Shown here: in pieces, positions 43,879-56,351 of the stretch
How the letters are laid out: each line of letters starts with the position of its first letter
How positions within the stretch are numbered: position 1 is the stretch's first letter
Source of the DNA: Aschersonia sp. MBC 622
Lineage: Eukaryota > Ascomycota > Sordariomycetes > Hypocreales > Clavicipitaceae
Assembly: GCA_030782805.1 (NCBI GenBank)
Contig: JARJPL010000237.1
Location: 62,001-126,000, forward strand
Direction: 5' to 3'
DNA length: 64,000 bases
The notes under the pieces: model-generated
Told to the model about the DNA's origin: nothing
Seen by the model: the letters and a program-made list of their open reading frames with translations, nothing else
Database searches by the model: none
Translations under genes and position numbers: made by a program

Positions 43879-45465
43879 ATGTTCTGTCAAAAGTGCCGCC
43901 AGCCTCTCAAGCTGGACGGCTCCCTCCAGGACCTTAACCCAGCCGCCTATGATCTTTTAGTTTGTATGTCCCTTCCCGCCTGCAACCGTGAGCCTCAAGC
44001 AGAGAGAATGCTCACCTCATCTCTAGCTTCAGCATCACCACAGCCACCCAAGCAGACAGTCGTCCAGTTTCCAGCCAAGTCACAAATAAAAGGGCAAGAT
44101 GCGGCCCGAAAACCACTCTACGAAGCAGCGTCGCAAAGCGCAAGCAGCCAGCCGACGTTCAAACGCCATCACGGTAGCAACCCACGCGACCCCGCCATGT
44201 CCTTCATCTACCTCTCCGAATCACAGCTCGGCCATCAACATGATCGCTCACAATCGCCGAGACAACAGCAGCCCTCACCCCGCGCGTCTGCTCCGTCGCC
44301 GATCAAGACACAGCAGTCCTCGTCCCCCAGGACCGACACCGCCAGCTCGACGTCACACGAGGACGAAATGGGCCGTGTCAACCGTCTGTTCGAGATTCTC
44401 ACAGCACGCTCCGATATTGACTATCCTATCTGCATTGAGTGCACCGACATGCTTGTCGATAGCCTGCAGCGCAAGCTCGACGTGGCCACCCGCACACGCG
44501 ACGCTTACATCACTCACCTCAAGGAGCTCCGCGCCGCGCAGCCCAGCGAGGCCGACAGAAAGGCTGCTGCGGAGCGGCAGCGCAAGGCGGAAAATGAGAG
44601 TGCGGCCGCCATGAAGGAGCTCAAGCGCCTCGAGGCCGAAAAGGACGCCCTCGACGAGGAGATTCTCGCTCTCGAGGACGAGTCGCTGCAGCTCGACCAG
44701 GAAGAGGCGGCTTTCTGGGCCGAGCGCAACGCTTTTGCTGCCGAAATGGCCGAGTTCCAGGCTGAGAGGGACAGCGTCAACATGAAATACAGTAATGACT
44801 CCCAGCTGCTGCAAAAGCTGCAACGAACCAACGTCTACAATGACACGTTTTGCATCAGCCACGACGGCAGCTTCGCCACCATCAACAGCCTGCGCCTTGG
44901 CCGCCTCTCTAGCAAGCCCGTCGACTGGCCGGAGATCAACGCCGCCTGGGGCCACGCGCTGCTTCTCCTCGTCACCGTCGCCGACAAGCTCGAGTTCCGC
45001 TTCCAGGGCTACGAGCCGCAGCCCATGGGCAGCACGTCCAAGATTATCCGCTTCGATGCCGCCGCCAGCCCTACTACCAGTCGCCACATCGACACCCATG
45101 CCCGCGCCGCCCGTCCACCGCCCGCGCCGCCTAAGAAGAACGTCCTTGAGCTGTACAGCTCCGGCGGCGACCTGCCCCTCGGCCTGCGACTGCTCCACCG
45201 CGGCTTCGACAACGCCATGGTGGCCTTCCTCGAGCTCGTCCGCCAGCTCGGCGACCATATCCAGCGCAAGACGGCCCGCACTGGTCGGCCGCTCTGCCTC
45301 CCCTACCGCATCGACGGCGACAAAATTGACGACGTCAGCATCCGTCTCGGCATCGCCCAGGACGACGGCTGGACAAAGGCGTGCAAGCTGACGCTCACGT
45401 GCTGCAAGTTCCTCCTCGCGCATGCTAGCAATGTGAGCACGGTCACGCGGGATATAGACTCGTAG
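43879..45465 (+). CDS. atg6: Atg6/Vps30 (Beclin-1)
   Basis: Shared subunit of PI3-kinase complexes I (autophagy, with Atg14) and II (vacuolar sorting). The N-terminal CQKC pair (C3, C6) and PLKLDGSLQDLNPAAYDLL are typical. An intron very likely starts at 43964 (GTATGT) and ends at 44026 (TCTAG) or 44032 (TTCAG). Both remove a multiple of three, leaving 507 or 505 aa; retention would give 528 aa without a stop. A Ser/Pro/Gln-rich region follows, then the coiled coil at about 200-300. The C-terminal BARA domain begins near NVYNDTFCISHDG and includes INAAWGHALLLL. The frame ends at the family's usual C-terminus. Confidence 0.93.
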   Translation: MFCQKCRQPLKLDGSLQDLNPAAYDLLVCMSLPACNREPQAERMLTSSLASASPQPPKQTVVQFPAKSQIKGQDAARKPLYEAASQSASSQPTFKRHHGSNPRDPAMSFIYLSESQLGHQHDRSQSPRQQQPSPRASAPSPIKTQQSSSPRTDTASSTSHEDEMGRVNRLFEILTARSDIDYPICIECTDMLVDSLQRKLDVATRTRDAYITHLKELRAAQPSEADRKAAAERQRKAENESAAAMKELKRLEAEKDALDEEILALEDESLQLDQEEAAFWAERNAFAAEMAEFQAERDSVNMKYSNDSQLLQKLQRTNVYNDTFCISHDGSFATINSLRLGRLSSKPVDWPEINAAWGHALLLLVTVADKLEFRFQGYEPQPMGSTSKIIRFDAAASPTTSRHIDTHARAARPPPAPPKKNVLELYSSGGDLPLGLRLLHRGFDNAMVAFLELVRQLGDHIQRKTARTGRPLCLPYRIDGDKIDDVSIRLGIAQDDGWTKACKLTLTCCKFLLAHASNVSTVTRDIDS

Positions 45466-46039
45466 AGGCGCGGATGGCGATGGCTGGTATGTAATAGAGG
45501 TTATCGGGGCGAATTACGGTATTTACAGAATATTGATGAACAATGGCGTTGCAGGTGCTTGGGTACTACGGAGTTCACGGAGCTAAATAATGGAAATAAT
45601 GCTGATACCTTGCAATGGCTAATACGCTTCTCAAAATGGGATATTTGGATTCAAATGTCTGCTTCGAGTTCATATTATCTGAGCATACATCACGTCCGCC
45701 AAGGCGGTAGGCATCAATGTTATTGGACCCAAACCGCAGAATATACTTTTACTTTTTATGTTTTGCTCAACAAAGATTCAAAGAAAGAACATGCATACTG
45801 TTGCCACATGAGAAGAGCCGCTTTTTGTTCACTTCTCCCAACAAAACATCCCTTGCTAATATCATTCCAGCTGATTCCCTTTTTGACCACCTCCCGCAAA
45901 CTCTCAAAGATGAACAGTGCCAAACCAGAACCCAACAATTTAAGACAATAAATATAACAATATAAACAAAATCAATGCTATAAAATGCATATTTGCGTAA
46001 TTGCTTCATCGCAATGCGAGGGAACAGCCGCAAAAGTAT
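45466..46039. other. Convergent intergenic region, Atg6 and ABCC gene
   Basis: About 570 bp of AT-rich 3' flank. No gene seen. Confidence 0.6.
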
Positions 46040-49000
46040 CTACTGCTTGCCGAGAATGGTAGCCTCCAGCTTATCCTTCTCACCACTGTGCTCGCACATG
46101 TCGCGAAAGATGCTGCCCTCCGTCTCCCAAAGTTCTTTGGGACTACCGTACTCGGCGACGGCGCCTTCGCTGAGGACAAGAATCTTGTCAAAGTCGGCAA
46201 TAGTACTCAGACGATGCGCAATGACAAGCAGCGTGCTGTTATCAAACTCCTCGCGGATGCTGCGCTGGATAAGCGCATCCGTAGCCATGTCAACGGCCGA
46301 CGTAGCCTCGTCGAGGACCATGATTTTTGGGCGGGAGACAATGGCGCGAGCAATGCAGAGCAGCTGGCGCTGACCCTGGGACAAGTTGCCGCCCGACTCG
46401 GAGATGCCGCTGTTGAGATCCCGGAAAATGTTGGTGTTTTGCGGCGCGACGGTAGAGTTGGAAGACGACGCAGGCTCGTTTGCGGGAGTGGCGGGTAAGG
46501 AATCAACGAGATGAACACGCTGGAGACATTCGCGGAGCTCGTCGTCACTATACGTCTCAAAAGGATCAAGATTGGAGCGAACGGTTCCGGAGAAGAGAAC
46601 GGGATCTTGAGGAATAATGGCGAGGCGCGAGCGCAGGCTGTGAAGATCAATAGTGGAAATGTCGATCCCGTCAATGATGATGGAGCCGGAGCGCGCTTCC
46701 AGGAAACGGAACAGAGCAAGGGTCATGGAGGACTTGCCAGCGCCAGTACGGCCAATGACACCAACGCGCTCATTATTCTTGACGACGAAAGAAACGCCCT
46801 TGAGAACGGCAGGTAGGTCATCTGCATAACCGACAACGACGTCCTTCATCTCAATAGTGCCAGAAGTGGGCCAGGCAGTAGGGGGCTCTACACCGTCCTG
46901 CTGCTCCATCTTCAGCTCCGAGTACTCAACGACACGCTCGGCAGCGTTCATGTCAAGCTCCAAACTAGCGTAGGCTCGAATAGCGAAAAGAATCGTGTTG
47001 GCAAAATCGAGCGCAAAGGACATGGCAAAGCCAGCCATGGCAGCGTTGGTCTTAGTGAGGATGATGATGGCACCGACGCAAGTAGTGAAGATGGTACCAA
47101 TGGCTGCCATTCTGATACCCATCCAACGGTTGAAAATCCAAAAGTGAACCTTGTTAGTATTCCAGGTATCGAGGTGGTAGTGCATGCGCTTGACATAGTC
47201 CGTGTTCTTCTGGAAAGCTCGTAGTGTGGAAACGCCGGCGAGCGTGGTATTGAACAGCTCAAAGACGGGAGATTTGGAGTTGCTTTCGAGACGCTTCATA
47301 GGTCGGGCACCATCCATGTACTTCTTTCCAATGACACCAGCGCCAACGATGAGCAGGAGTGCCAGAGGCAGAACAAGTGGAGTGACCAAAGTCGACGCGG
47401 CACAGACAGCAATAATAGCAAGACATCGGCCAATGAAAAAACTGATGCTGAAGCTCAGACGGGTGTCGATGATATCGAAATCAGCAGTCATGCGGTTGAG
47501 AACTCTGCCAACGGGAACAGTATCGAGCCACCTCAGGGGCGTGCGGACAACGGTGAAAAGAATTCGTTCAAATAGCTTGTGGCTAGCTTTGAGACTCATG
47601 GTGAAAGCCCACAGCATACGCATGGAACCAACAACGCCGCTCGCCAAAGCAATAGCGGCGTAGATGCCGAGGTAAAAGCCCAAGTGTTGGTCGTTATCAG
47701 TAACAGGTGCAGCAGCAGCATGAAAGCTACCGTGCTGCAGCGAGAACATGCTAGCGCTCCCATGAGAGGAATAAGTATTGATGGATATCGTCGAGTTATG
47801 GGCGGGTGTCTTGACGGCTTGTCCAGTCCAGATCTGCAGCCACCAGTTGCGACCAACATTACCAGCTTCGTAGGCAACGTAGAAGAAAGCGCATCCAATC
47901 CAGAAAGGAAGTCCGCCACTGGCATTGATGTAGGTGGCATAGACGTGACGTTTGACAGAGCCCTTTTCGATTTTCTCGTCTTCGACAAACTTCTTGGCAG
48001 ATTTGGAAGGAACCCTTTGCAACTCATTCTCAATGTCGGAAGTCTCTTCGGAATTGACCATGGTCTCGGCGTTGGTAGCCTCGTCAGCCTCGATCTCGGC
48101 CTCGGTTTGAGTATGACTGCGAATTTTATAGAGTGTGCCATCTTCAGCGAGGTCACTGGTGAGACCAGAGTGAAGGACTGTACCCTCACCAAGCTCAGCC
48201 AGGTATTTGGCCTTGGACTCAACCAGGGCAACATGATGAGTGACAAGGATACGGGTACGACCCTGGCAAATGGGACCAGCAATGCATTTTTCGAAGATTT
48301 GTCGGCCAACGTGGGCATCGACAGCACTAAAGATGTCGTCTAGGAGCAAAAGTTCGGCACGTGAGTAGATGGAACGAGCGAGAGTGACACGCCACTTCTG
48401 GCCACCGCTCAGGTTAATACCGTTAGCACCCAGCTCAGTCTTGTCACCGTCCTCGAGAATGTCAAGATCTTTGCGCAGAGCGCAGACCTCAATGACAGTG
48501 TTGTAACGCTCCTCATCGAATGGCAAACCGAAGGTAATATTGTCACGGAGGGTGGCATTCTCAAGCCACGGGTTCTGGCTGACGTACGCAACAGTGCCCG
48601 GAAGGATCCAATTGCCTTTGTGGGCCTTGGTGTCGTTACGCTCGGCCGGAGGTGGTACACGAGGCATGATGACCTTGCCGGCAAGAAGATCGACTTCACC
48701 AATGAGAGACGAAAGCAAAAGACTCTTGCCGGTACCAGTTTTACCAGAAATGACAGAAAGCTCACCCTGGGGGAATGAGAGGTTCAGGTTGCGGAGGACA
48801 AATCGCTCATCTTCGGGAACCTCCTCGTCGACGGGCCAAGCAATAGACGCATTGTCGAGAGCGGCATCAGGACCGCGTGTGATGATGTCGGTCATTTCCG
48901 GACCCTCGAGGTACTTGCCAAGTCGGCGGATGGAGATGAGGGTGTCGAGACCATAACCAATGAATTCAGGAAGAACAGAGAGACTCATTTCTAGACTCTT

Positions 49001-50827
49001 GAAGATGCCAATAGCAACAAATGCGGTAGAGGGTTTGATAGCTCCATTCTGAATAGCATATACAGCGAGCGAGACGACAGCGAGTAGGATGGGGCTGACA
49101 ATCCAGCAAGTGAAGAGAATAAGATCAATGGCGAAAACGTATCGAATCGTGCCGAGCTCCTTTGCGCGCTTGGCCATGATACGTGCGGACCACTCCTTCT
49201 CGAGAGCAGAGAATTTGATCTGCCGAATACCAAGGAGAGCCTCATTTATCATGGCAAGCTTCTCGTCTCGAATCTTCATGAGCTTGTCCTCCTGCTTGAG
49301 ATAAATCTTTGAGGCATACATGTTGATTGGTAAGACAATGGCCCAGGCGATGACACCAGCCAAGTATGGTTGGTAGCCGATGAGCCGGATGAGGAAGACG
49401 GAGTAAAGGATGAGCTTTGAAATGGCATTGATGATGATGAAATGCATGGCAAGGAAATCGGCAATGCGTCTCGAGTCAACACCGACCAGGTTCACAATGG
49501 CTTGTCGCGAGCGAAGAACGGTTTCGTCCGTCTTTTCGTCCTTGTCCTCCTCGTTGTCTTTAATATCCTGTTTGTTGTCCTGATTATCCTTGTTGTTATC
49601 GTCGCTGCTGTTCTTTTTGGCTTCTACGTCAGTGTCACGGTTTTTCTCGGCAGTCTTGACGTTCTTGCGTCGGAGAGACTTTTCGAAGACAAGAGCGGAA
49701 AGCTGAGCAGACATGGGGATACCCATGCCTACAATGGCATACCAGTTCAGGTAGCCATCAAGCCACTGCTCACTGATACCACAAAGTCCGAGACCAACAA
49801 TGTGAAGCCAGAAATCACCAAATTTCATTTCATCCCGGGGAGTGACTTCGAGCTTCTGGATGAGCCTTAGGAGAATCAAGTAGGGAATCATGCCGACGGC
49901 GACACGAAAGAGGGTACCAGTCCACTGGATGGCAAAGCGCCAGCCGTAGACGCGGACGAGGTTGCGAAGCAGACCAGCGCCAAACTTGAAGCTCTCCCAG
50001 GATTCAACGAGAGACTTGGATCTAGCGTAGCTGGGGGGGCGGGGAACATCGGTCTGCTTCAGGTCACCCTTTTTGCCTCCAAGGTCGAGTGTCTTACGGC
50101 CCCAGCCCCAGGTAAATCTGCTCAGGGCATTGACGCTGAAGTTGCGGTCGACAGGCTCGTCGTGGTAAAAGACATCGGGGCGGCGAGGGATAAGCGTAGA
50201 GGATATGGCGAGAAGACCGGCTGAAGCAAGAGTGCAGAGGCGCAGGATGAGGGTGACATCGTGCTGGAGGGATCTATGTTGACCGACATGATTGGCTTCG
50301 GCGGTTGCGACGATGATGTTGACAAGTGAAGCGAGGAAAATGCCGAGGCCGATGTTATAAACTTGGATGAAGTTGTGGTGAGCAGACAAACAAGCGGCTT
50401 GCAACAAGATGAGAATCTAGTAATCGAAAGAGTGGACAATTAGCAACAAGGTGCGGAAAACTCTCGAGACTCTCGAGAAAGCTAGGAGGCCAAGTTGAGC
50501 CGGGGAGAAACTCACCCAAGCACTGGTAGTGAGCCAGGTGGACAGAAATAAGCTACCATGGTAAGAAGCAGTTGAGTTCAAAACGGCGACAGCAATAGAC
50601 AACGCAGCAGTGGATGCAGCCAGAAAAGTCACGACAAATTTGCTGGCCTTGTTGGAGAAGGCCGCGATAGACTCGGGGGTAGCGACACCATCCTGGTCCT
50701 CGTAGAAATTGTCCTTGGGAGCTCGGGAGCGGATTTGGGAGACAATGGCGGAGAGAGCAGGTAGGGTGGTGATAGCCGCAACAGCCAGCCCGGCAGCCGC
50801 GGCGTAGGAGAGCTGATCGTGATCCAT
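46040..50827 (-). CDS. ABCC-family (MRP/Ycf1/Ybt1-like) full ABC transporter
   Basis: Exons 50827..50516 and 50416..46040 give 1562 aa. The first exon, starting MDHDQLSYAAAAG, supplies N-terminal hydrophobic helices, and the splice restores TSAWILILLQAACL. Layout is TMD0/L0, TMD1, NBD1, TMD2, NBD2. NBD1 has Walker A GKTGTGKSLL and signature LSGGQKWRVTLARS. NBD2 has GRTGAGKSSM and LSQGQRQLLCIARA with Walker B MVLDEATSAVD. NBD1 Walker B ends LLLDD, so NBD1 may lack the usual catalytic Glu, a known feature of ABCC proteins. A charged Asn/Asp/Lys-rich linker interrupts TMD1. Likely a vacuolar or plasma-membrane exporter of conjugates or drugs; substrate unknown. Confidence 0.93.
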
Positions 50828-51885
50828 GACTCGACAGGGCGCGCGACACAGAGAACAAGACGCCTCTGCAAAGAGCTGGTGATGGCTAACGAGGACGACG
50901 CAGAAAGGAAACGCGTGCCCTGTCAGCTGCCCGTCCTCTTTTTTTCTTTCTCGCGATCGTGCTACGTCCAAGACCGAAGTGTAGCGACGGCGGGTCCGAG
51001 CTAAGCGTGTGCCGTGCAGGTAGCTGGTGAGCGGCTGGCCTGGAGGACAAACGGGCTCGGTGATCTATTATCGGCTTGGCGGTGGCGGCAATGGGGAGCA
51101 GCCAGAAACAAAGCACATCCGGATCTTGATGAAAACGGAAGACAAGGCGCGTAGAGGGAAAAATTCAGAAGAGAAAGGAACCCGGAGAGTAAAAGTGCCT
51201 GGGGCCAAGCAGGGGAGCAGGTGGTAGTCTTATGACGTGCACCGCTCAGCCTGTTTACTGTTGAGTCGAGGCTTCCACCCCCCCAGACATTGAACGATTA
51301 AGTTTTAGATAGGTACGGCGTTTGCAAGTCACTAATCACTTCCAGATGCGGTAAATTCACCGAGCTAGCCAGAAAAAAACGAAGAATGCAATGATCACAC
51401 TTAGAACACCGCAATTCGTAAAGGAAGTGGCCAAGATGAGAAGAACAAAGTACCGATTTGCAGTGATGAGCGTGCAGGGAATACCTACCTTCAAAGTACG
51501 GAGAAATACACACGGCTGGCGGCCGGCAGGGTCTGGCGGGCGAAAGTTAGTCACCAAAGTGGATGAGGCTGAATGGAAGATGGGGGGGGGCGACATGGGT
51601 GTCGGCACTAATACCTTTGACTGAGCAGGTCAACCGTCACTGGTCGTCACCAATGGTTCGTTGGCGGAGGGGCAAATGGCTTTACAAGAACAAATTAGGT
51701 GCTCGCCGGTTCAACGATTGGAACTTTCGTAGCGCTACGGCCCAAGCAGCCTGCTTACAACTTACAGCCCACCACTGGGAGGAAGGAAGAAGAAAAAGAA
51801 ACAGAGTTCCCCCCCACTGCTTGAACAGGCAAGGTAGGGAATCTGCTCCCTGCAGTGCCTGCCCGCCCACCTGCCTACCTTGCTG

Positions 51886-51914
51886 AGTAGCACAGTAGCA
51901 CAGTAGCACAGTAG
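51886..51914. repeat. Short tandem repeat of AGTAGCAC
   Basis: Three full copies and a partial fourth of an 8-bp unit, running directly into GGTACCTAC. Confidence 0.8.
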
Positions 51915-52022
51915 GTACCTACTGCACTCAAGCCCTCCCACCTCCGTATCAATCGGCGGAGGCGGGCTAGTATGGGGCTAACATCGGCGCCGTCCTCCTC
52001 AATTGCGAAATCGTCACGCCGA

Positions 52023-52032
52023 CTCTTTTTCT

Positions 52033-52063
<31 letters not shown>

Positions 52064-52088
52064 CTTTTTTTTCCTTTTTTTTCTTTTG
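52023..52088 (+). repeat. Polypyrimidine (T-rich) tract
   Basis: About 66 bases almost wholly T with isolated C, in a (T)n-C pattern. It is a simple low-complexity tract in the gene-poor region. Confidence 0.9.
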
Positions 52089-55000
52089 TTTGCTTTGGTA
52101 ATCTTGCAACCCTAAGCAGCGATTGAGACGTGACCTACCCTACGGCTCAGGTAGGTCCGAGATGGCCGAAGGCGTACGCTGACGGGAGGCGGCAGTATCG
52201 TTTTCGGCCCTTCATTTAGTTTAAAGTCCACGCCAAATGCTGCCTGATGGCGATACTAACCAGAGTTAGCTCCCGAAGCAAGAAGACACAAGCCATTTTT
52301 TGACCGACACGGCTTTGCAGACCTCTCAAGAGTCACTCGCTACCTCGCGGCTGAAAAAAAAAAGAAGAAAAAAACCAATCGAATTGGATCCACCGAATGA
52401 CTCTAGTTAAATGATACACAGTAAACGAACTAGGCTTTTGTTTTACTATCCAAGATCGGAAGAGTCTCACCGGCCGGCATCTCAGCCGTCTGCTGTGACT
52501 CGTGCCAGCCTTTCCTCAGTCGACCGGAAGCACAACCGCCATCCTTGCTCTTTCAAGAAAAACGGCATACTTTGTACTACCAGTCGGCCGTTGTCATGGC
52601 GCGCCCGCATCCCACATCACAGAAAAACTCTGACCGTTAGCCGGCAAGCTGAAATAGGCAGGCGATGATGCTGGGACCGTGGGGCTTCACAAAGGAGCGG
52701 TGGGCGTGGCGGCTAACTGATTTACAAGTCACCCATCCTAGTGGACCGCTGGGCTGTCAGAACCTGGGGGCATGGCTTGCCTGCAGCCTTTGTCACGAAT
52801 CATTCGGCGTGCCTCACTACCTATCCGCACAACCGTGCTGGCATCATCAAGCCAATACTGCCTTTTTGCGCCGGCCGAATACTGGCGCTGGCGGTTCCAA
52901 CACCGCCAGCCGGGCTGCCCGTAACCTGCCCTGCCAAACTTTCCCAGGCTTCGCCAGTCAAACTAAAGATTTCTATCCATATTTTATTCTGAATCGTTGT
53001 CGTCTGTAGTGCAGCGCTGGATGTCGTACCCGACCAAGCACAGATTTCATCTCGCTTCCTTGCAAGCCACCCGTCGAGGCTGGGCTGGGCAGTAAATAAG
53101 TCAATGCAGACAAAGGCTGTTGTGTCAGACCATGTATCAATACTTGCATATTATCCAGCAGCACACGAACAAGACACGTAACTGGTTCATGATCTGCAGC
53201 CATGTCTCTTCTTCACGTTTTGCGCCGATCCAATAACCCACCTTCGTTTACTCACCACCCATCCACCTGGGTGACAAAACTAATCGCCGCTTTCTCACCA
53301 GCTCACCACCAAAAAGCGGCGAACAGTTTTGTCACCCACGTGCCATCGCCAACCCCTCCCACCATGTCACTGCCATCCTCTTGTTTATCACCATCCCGTT
53401 GCCCGTATCCCATGATGAAGTGAGATGCATCCACGAATATGCATCTAGCGTGCTTTGCCACTGCTTCTTGTGCTCAGGTGTGTGATACAAAGCCCAACTG
53501 CCAAGTGATGCTTCGCGCGTTCTTGGATTTTTTTTGTCTTGGAGCGCGACAATCAATGCGTTGCACTGCTCATCCCTTGACTGTCGAGGAAAGCAGAGTC
53601 ACAAAATCTAACCAGCGAAAGTATCAAGTAATGAAAATCATCAAGCCATCAAGCGGCTAAATGGATACCCTTTGCTTCTGCCTGTTTGCGAGGGCGTCTA
53701 GGCATTTGGTCACATGACTTCACGTCAAATCATTTCGCAAGATCTTAAGCCCCCTTTCTGGCTCTGAATTGCCCCGAATATGACCTCAGAGACTCTGCCA
53801 TGACGACGCGCAATGTACTCTCTGGCCCAATCACTTTGTCTTATGCTCAAGTTCGAAGTGCTGATAATGTCTTGACGATATAACAGCCACGCTTCAAGCC
53901 GCTTCGCAACCCTTGACATTTGATGATTATCTACTAATCGAAGCAATCATTTCGCGAAAGAACCTGTCAAAATTCTAGTGCTAGAAACGCAATAGTACCC
54001 GTCTACATAATTTACGGGAGAGAAAATTGAGGATAATGGTGAGCTCGTGCTTTAAGGTTAGTCTTAAGATGGCAACCCGATCCCAGCTATGGATATGTTG
54101 TGGGTGAATAGCGAAATTCAACCCGCGTGAAGCAGTTAAAATCTGTATGTGAATGGCAAAACGCGCCTAGAAATGGATGCCCAAGAACATCAGGCTGCGA
54201 GAAGACGACAAGGCTTGAAAGAAACGCCAGACTGTGTGAGAACAGAGCCAGCTATTTCTGGCTCCTCTGGCTTCCACTGAAATACGCGAGCCGAAAGAGG
54301 CTATATTCCAGCCGTCAGTATGAAGTAGAGGTCGCATACATTATCCGAATCACAAGCACCGACCAAGTCCCAAAAGTTTACGCCCGATGGCTCAATTTAT
54401 TGGGAAACAGTTCACTAGTAGGTGCTAATACAAGGCTTCTTCGTCCAACGTCCTTATCTCTCCTTTTAGCTAGTTGCTCAGCCCCTGCATGCACAGTCGA
54501 ATCTCGGACCAATCCCAACTGCATGCGCCAAGCCCCCGCGATGGTTTGGCGGCGGCTGAAAGTAGTTTCTGTGGCTGTCCTAATTGCATCGTACTGACAT
54601 GTTTGGGCATCACCACACATTACATCAAAGAGTGTCACGCGTGGTTGGCCGGAAGTAGTTCGCTTGGCAACTGGCACTTGTCACGTCGCTTGATATCTCT
54701 GCTAGCGAACTCGATGGCAATTCAGACTGATAAACATGCCACTGTCGCAGCATATATCTGCAATGGGGCATCTCAGCTCGAACTTGATAGGGTCATGCTG
54801 ACAGATCGACGGCTGCAGCCAACTCATTTCCACGGAGTTAGCGCCACGGTGTTCCGGGGTGACTCACATCCCAGCGTAAAATATACTTGGTATTAGGCCA
54901 ACAGGCAGTATCCTTTCGTCGTAGATTTTCACGCCTCTCGTTGAAATCGTGTGTCAACTACGGAGACCGCGAGAAATCGACCCAGCTGCCATTTTCCATA

Positions 55001-56351
55001 TCTAGAAATGCTCCTTGTTGAATTCATGATGAGGGACGCGACACATTTCATGTTTCTTGTTGCCTCGCGACGGTCAGCCACTCAACCGCAATATCTCAGT
55101 AATGAGGCTGCAGCTGGTTTTTGCATGTCGATCAGATGTTGGGGCTCAAATGCAGCCGCCCACTTCCCTTGGTTACTCTATTGCTGCCTGTTTGCTAGCA
55201 TCGTGACGCGCACGTATATCCACGCTCCGCGCGCGGTTACCCTAGATGCGTGTCGTGGACTTGTGTGACGGCTTGTCCAAGGTGTGCGCTGAAAGGGCTA
55301 ATTAAAAAGAATGTCTTGGTATTGCGGTTAACTAAGTGGCATGGCTTTTACGCTCTTTGTTGTGTCGTATGTTGCCGTTGTACATGTTATTGTTTCGGAA
55401 CTTGTTTGTTCGTGTACTCGCCACGTCTTGTCGGGTTTTAAGTGAGTTTTTGCGAAGCTACAGGGATCGAGAAGAAATTTCATTCATTACCCGAAACCAT
55501 ACAACGGAAGCGAATCTAGTTGAATACTTTTCATCATGTAATAAGAGGGCACGCCGTTTCACACTCAGCGCGTCCCAACAAAGAGGTTGATAAAAACCAC
55601 GCATATTGGTTACCGAGCATATTCGACGGGGCGACACAGCAACCAAAGAAAAGTCGTGTACTCCGTAAGTCTAATGCCGAATTGCCCACGGGTACGGATA
55701 GTCAATTAAAAGCGCATCAGCTATTTACGTGAGGATGCACAGAAGTTGAGACTTCCATCCACAATGGGAGCCGCGTCTCATTTTTAGCTGCAAGGTGCGT
55801 GGCTCAGCATACACCACTGAACATCCCCAGTCGCACTGCTACTACAGGGGGTCTTAAGATAATTGATTCAGCTACCTGGCACTCGTGGCACTGTAACAGC
55901 TCACCAACAACGGTTAACTTTTGTAATGCACGCTGGGAGGCCGCTGAAACGCGGCCAATTCAGCACTGCGAAAGGCTGACCCGCAAGCCTCGCCACGGCT
56001 CGTCCCCACGCGGCCGCGCCCTACCAGGTTGCTAATTGAATTCAATGCTTGTCTGATCTATCTAGTTCAGTTGCTGCTTCTTCGCGCATCCAGACATCTC
56101 GCTACAGCCATTTTGTCAAGGAAATTACGCGTTTGAACTGCCAAAATCCCAAATCACGATAGCCGCAGTTTCCAGTCCCCGTGGTCTCCCGGCTCCCGGC
56201 TTCTATCCTCCGCCGCTCACCCACCTAGCGCTTCGCTGCCACCTCCCAACAAGTTGGCTTGCTACATAAATATACTATCGCCCTGTTCATCGACCGCGAG
56301 GTCCCTTTCATGTCACCCACGACAGAGCTGTCGTAGCATTCCCTCGTCAGG

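Larger units (their letters stand above)
50828..56351. other. 5.5-kb gene-poor region
   Basis: The longest stretch without a supportable gene. Base composition looks ordinary rather than strongly AT-rich. It holds the ABCC promoter at the left, CCTACC-type motifs (near 51870..51920 and 52136..52155), a short 8-bp tandem repeat, a polypyrimidine tract and the Cac2 promoter at the right. Open frames here are short, overlapping on both strands and lack recognisable motifs. Confidence 0.55.

Noticed and set aside
44353..45423. 356-codon open frame antisense to Atg6
   Set aside because: Composition mirrors the coiled coil on the sense strand; Atg6 is unambiguous.
47579..48343. 254-codon frame antisense to the ABCC gene
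   Set aside because: No motifs; lies wholly within a well-supported transporter exon.
50828..56351. Transposon or LTR remnant
   Set aside because: I found no terminal repeats, target duplications, reverse transcriptase or transposase motifs, and no AT-rich RIP-like composition.
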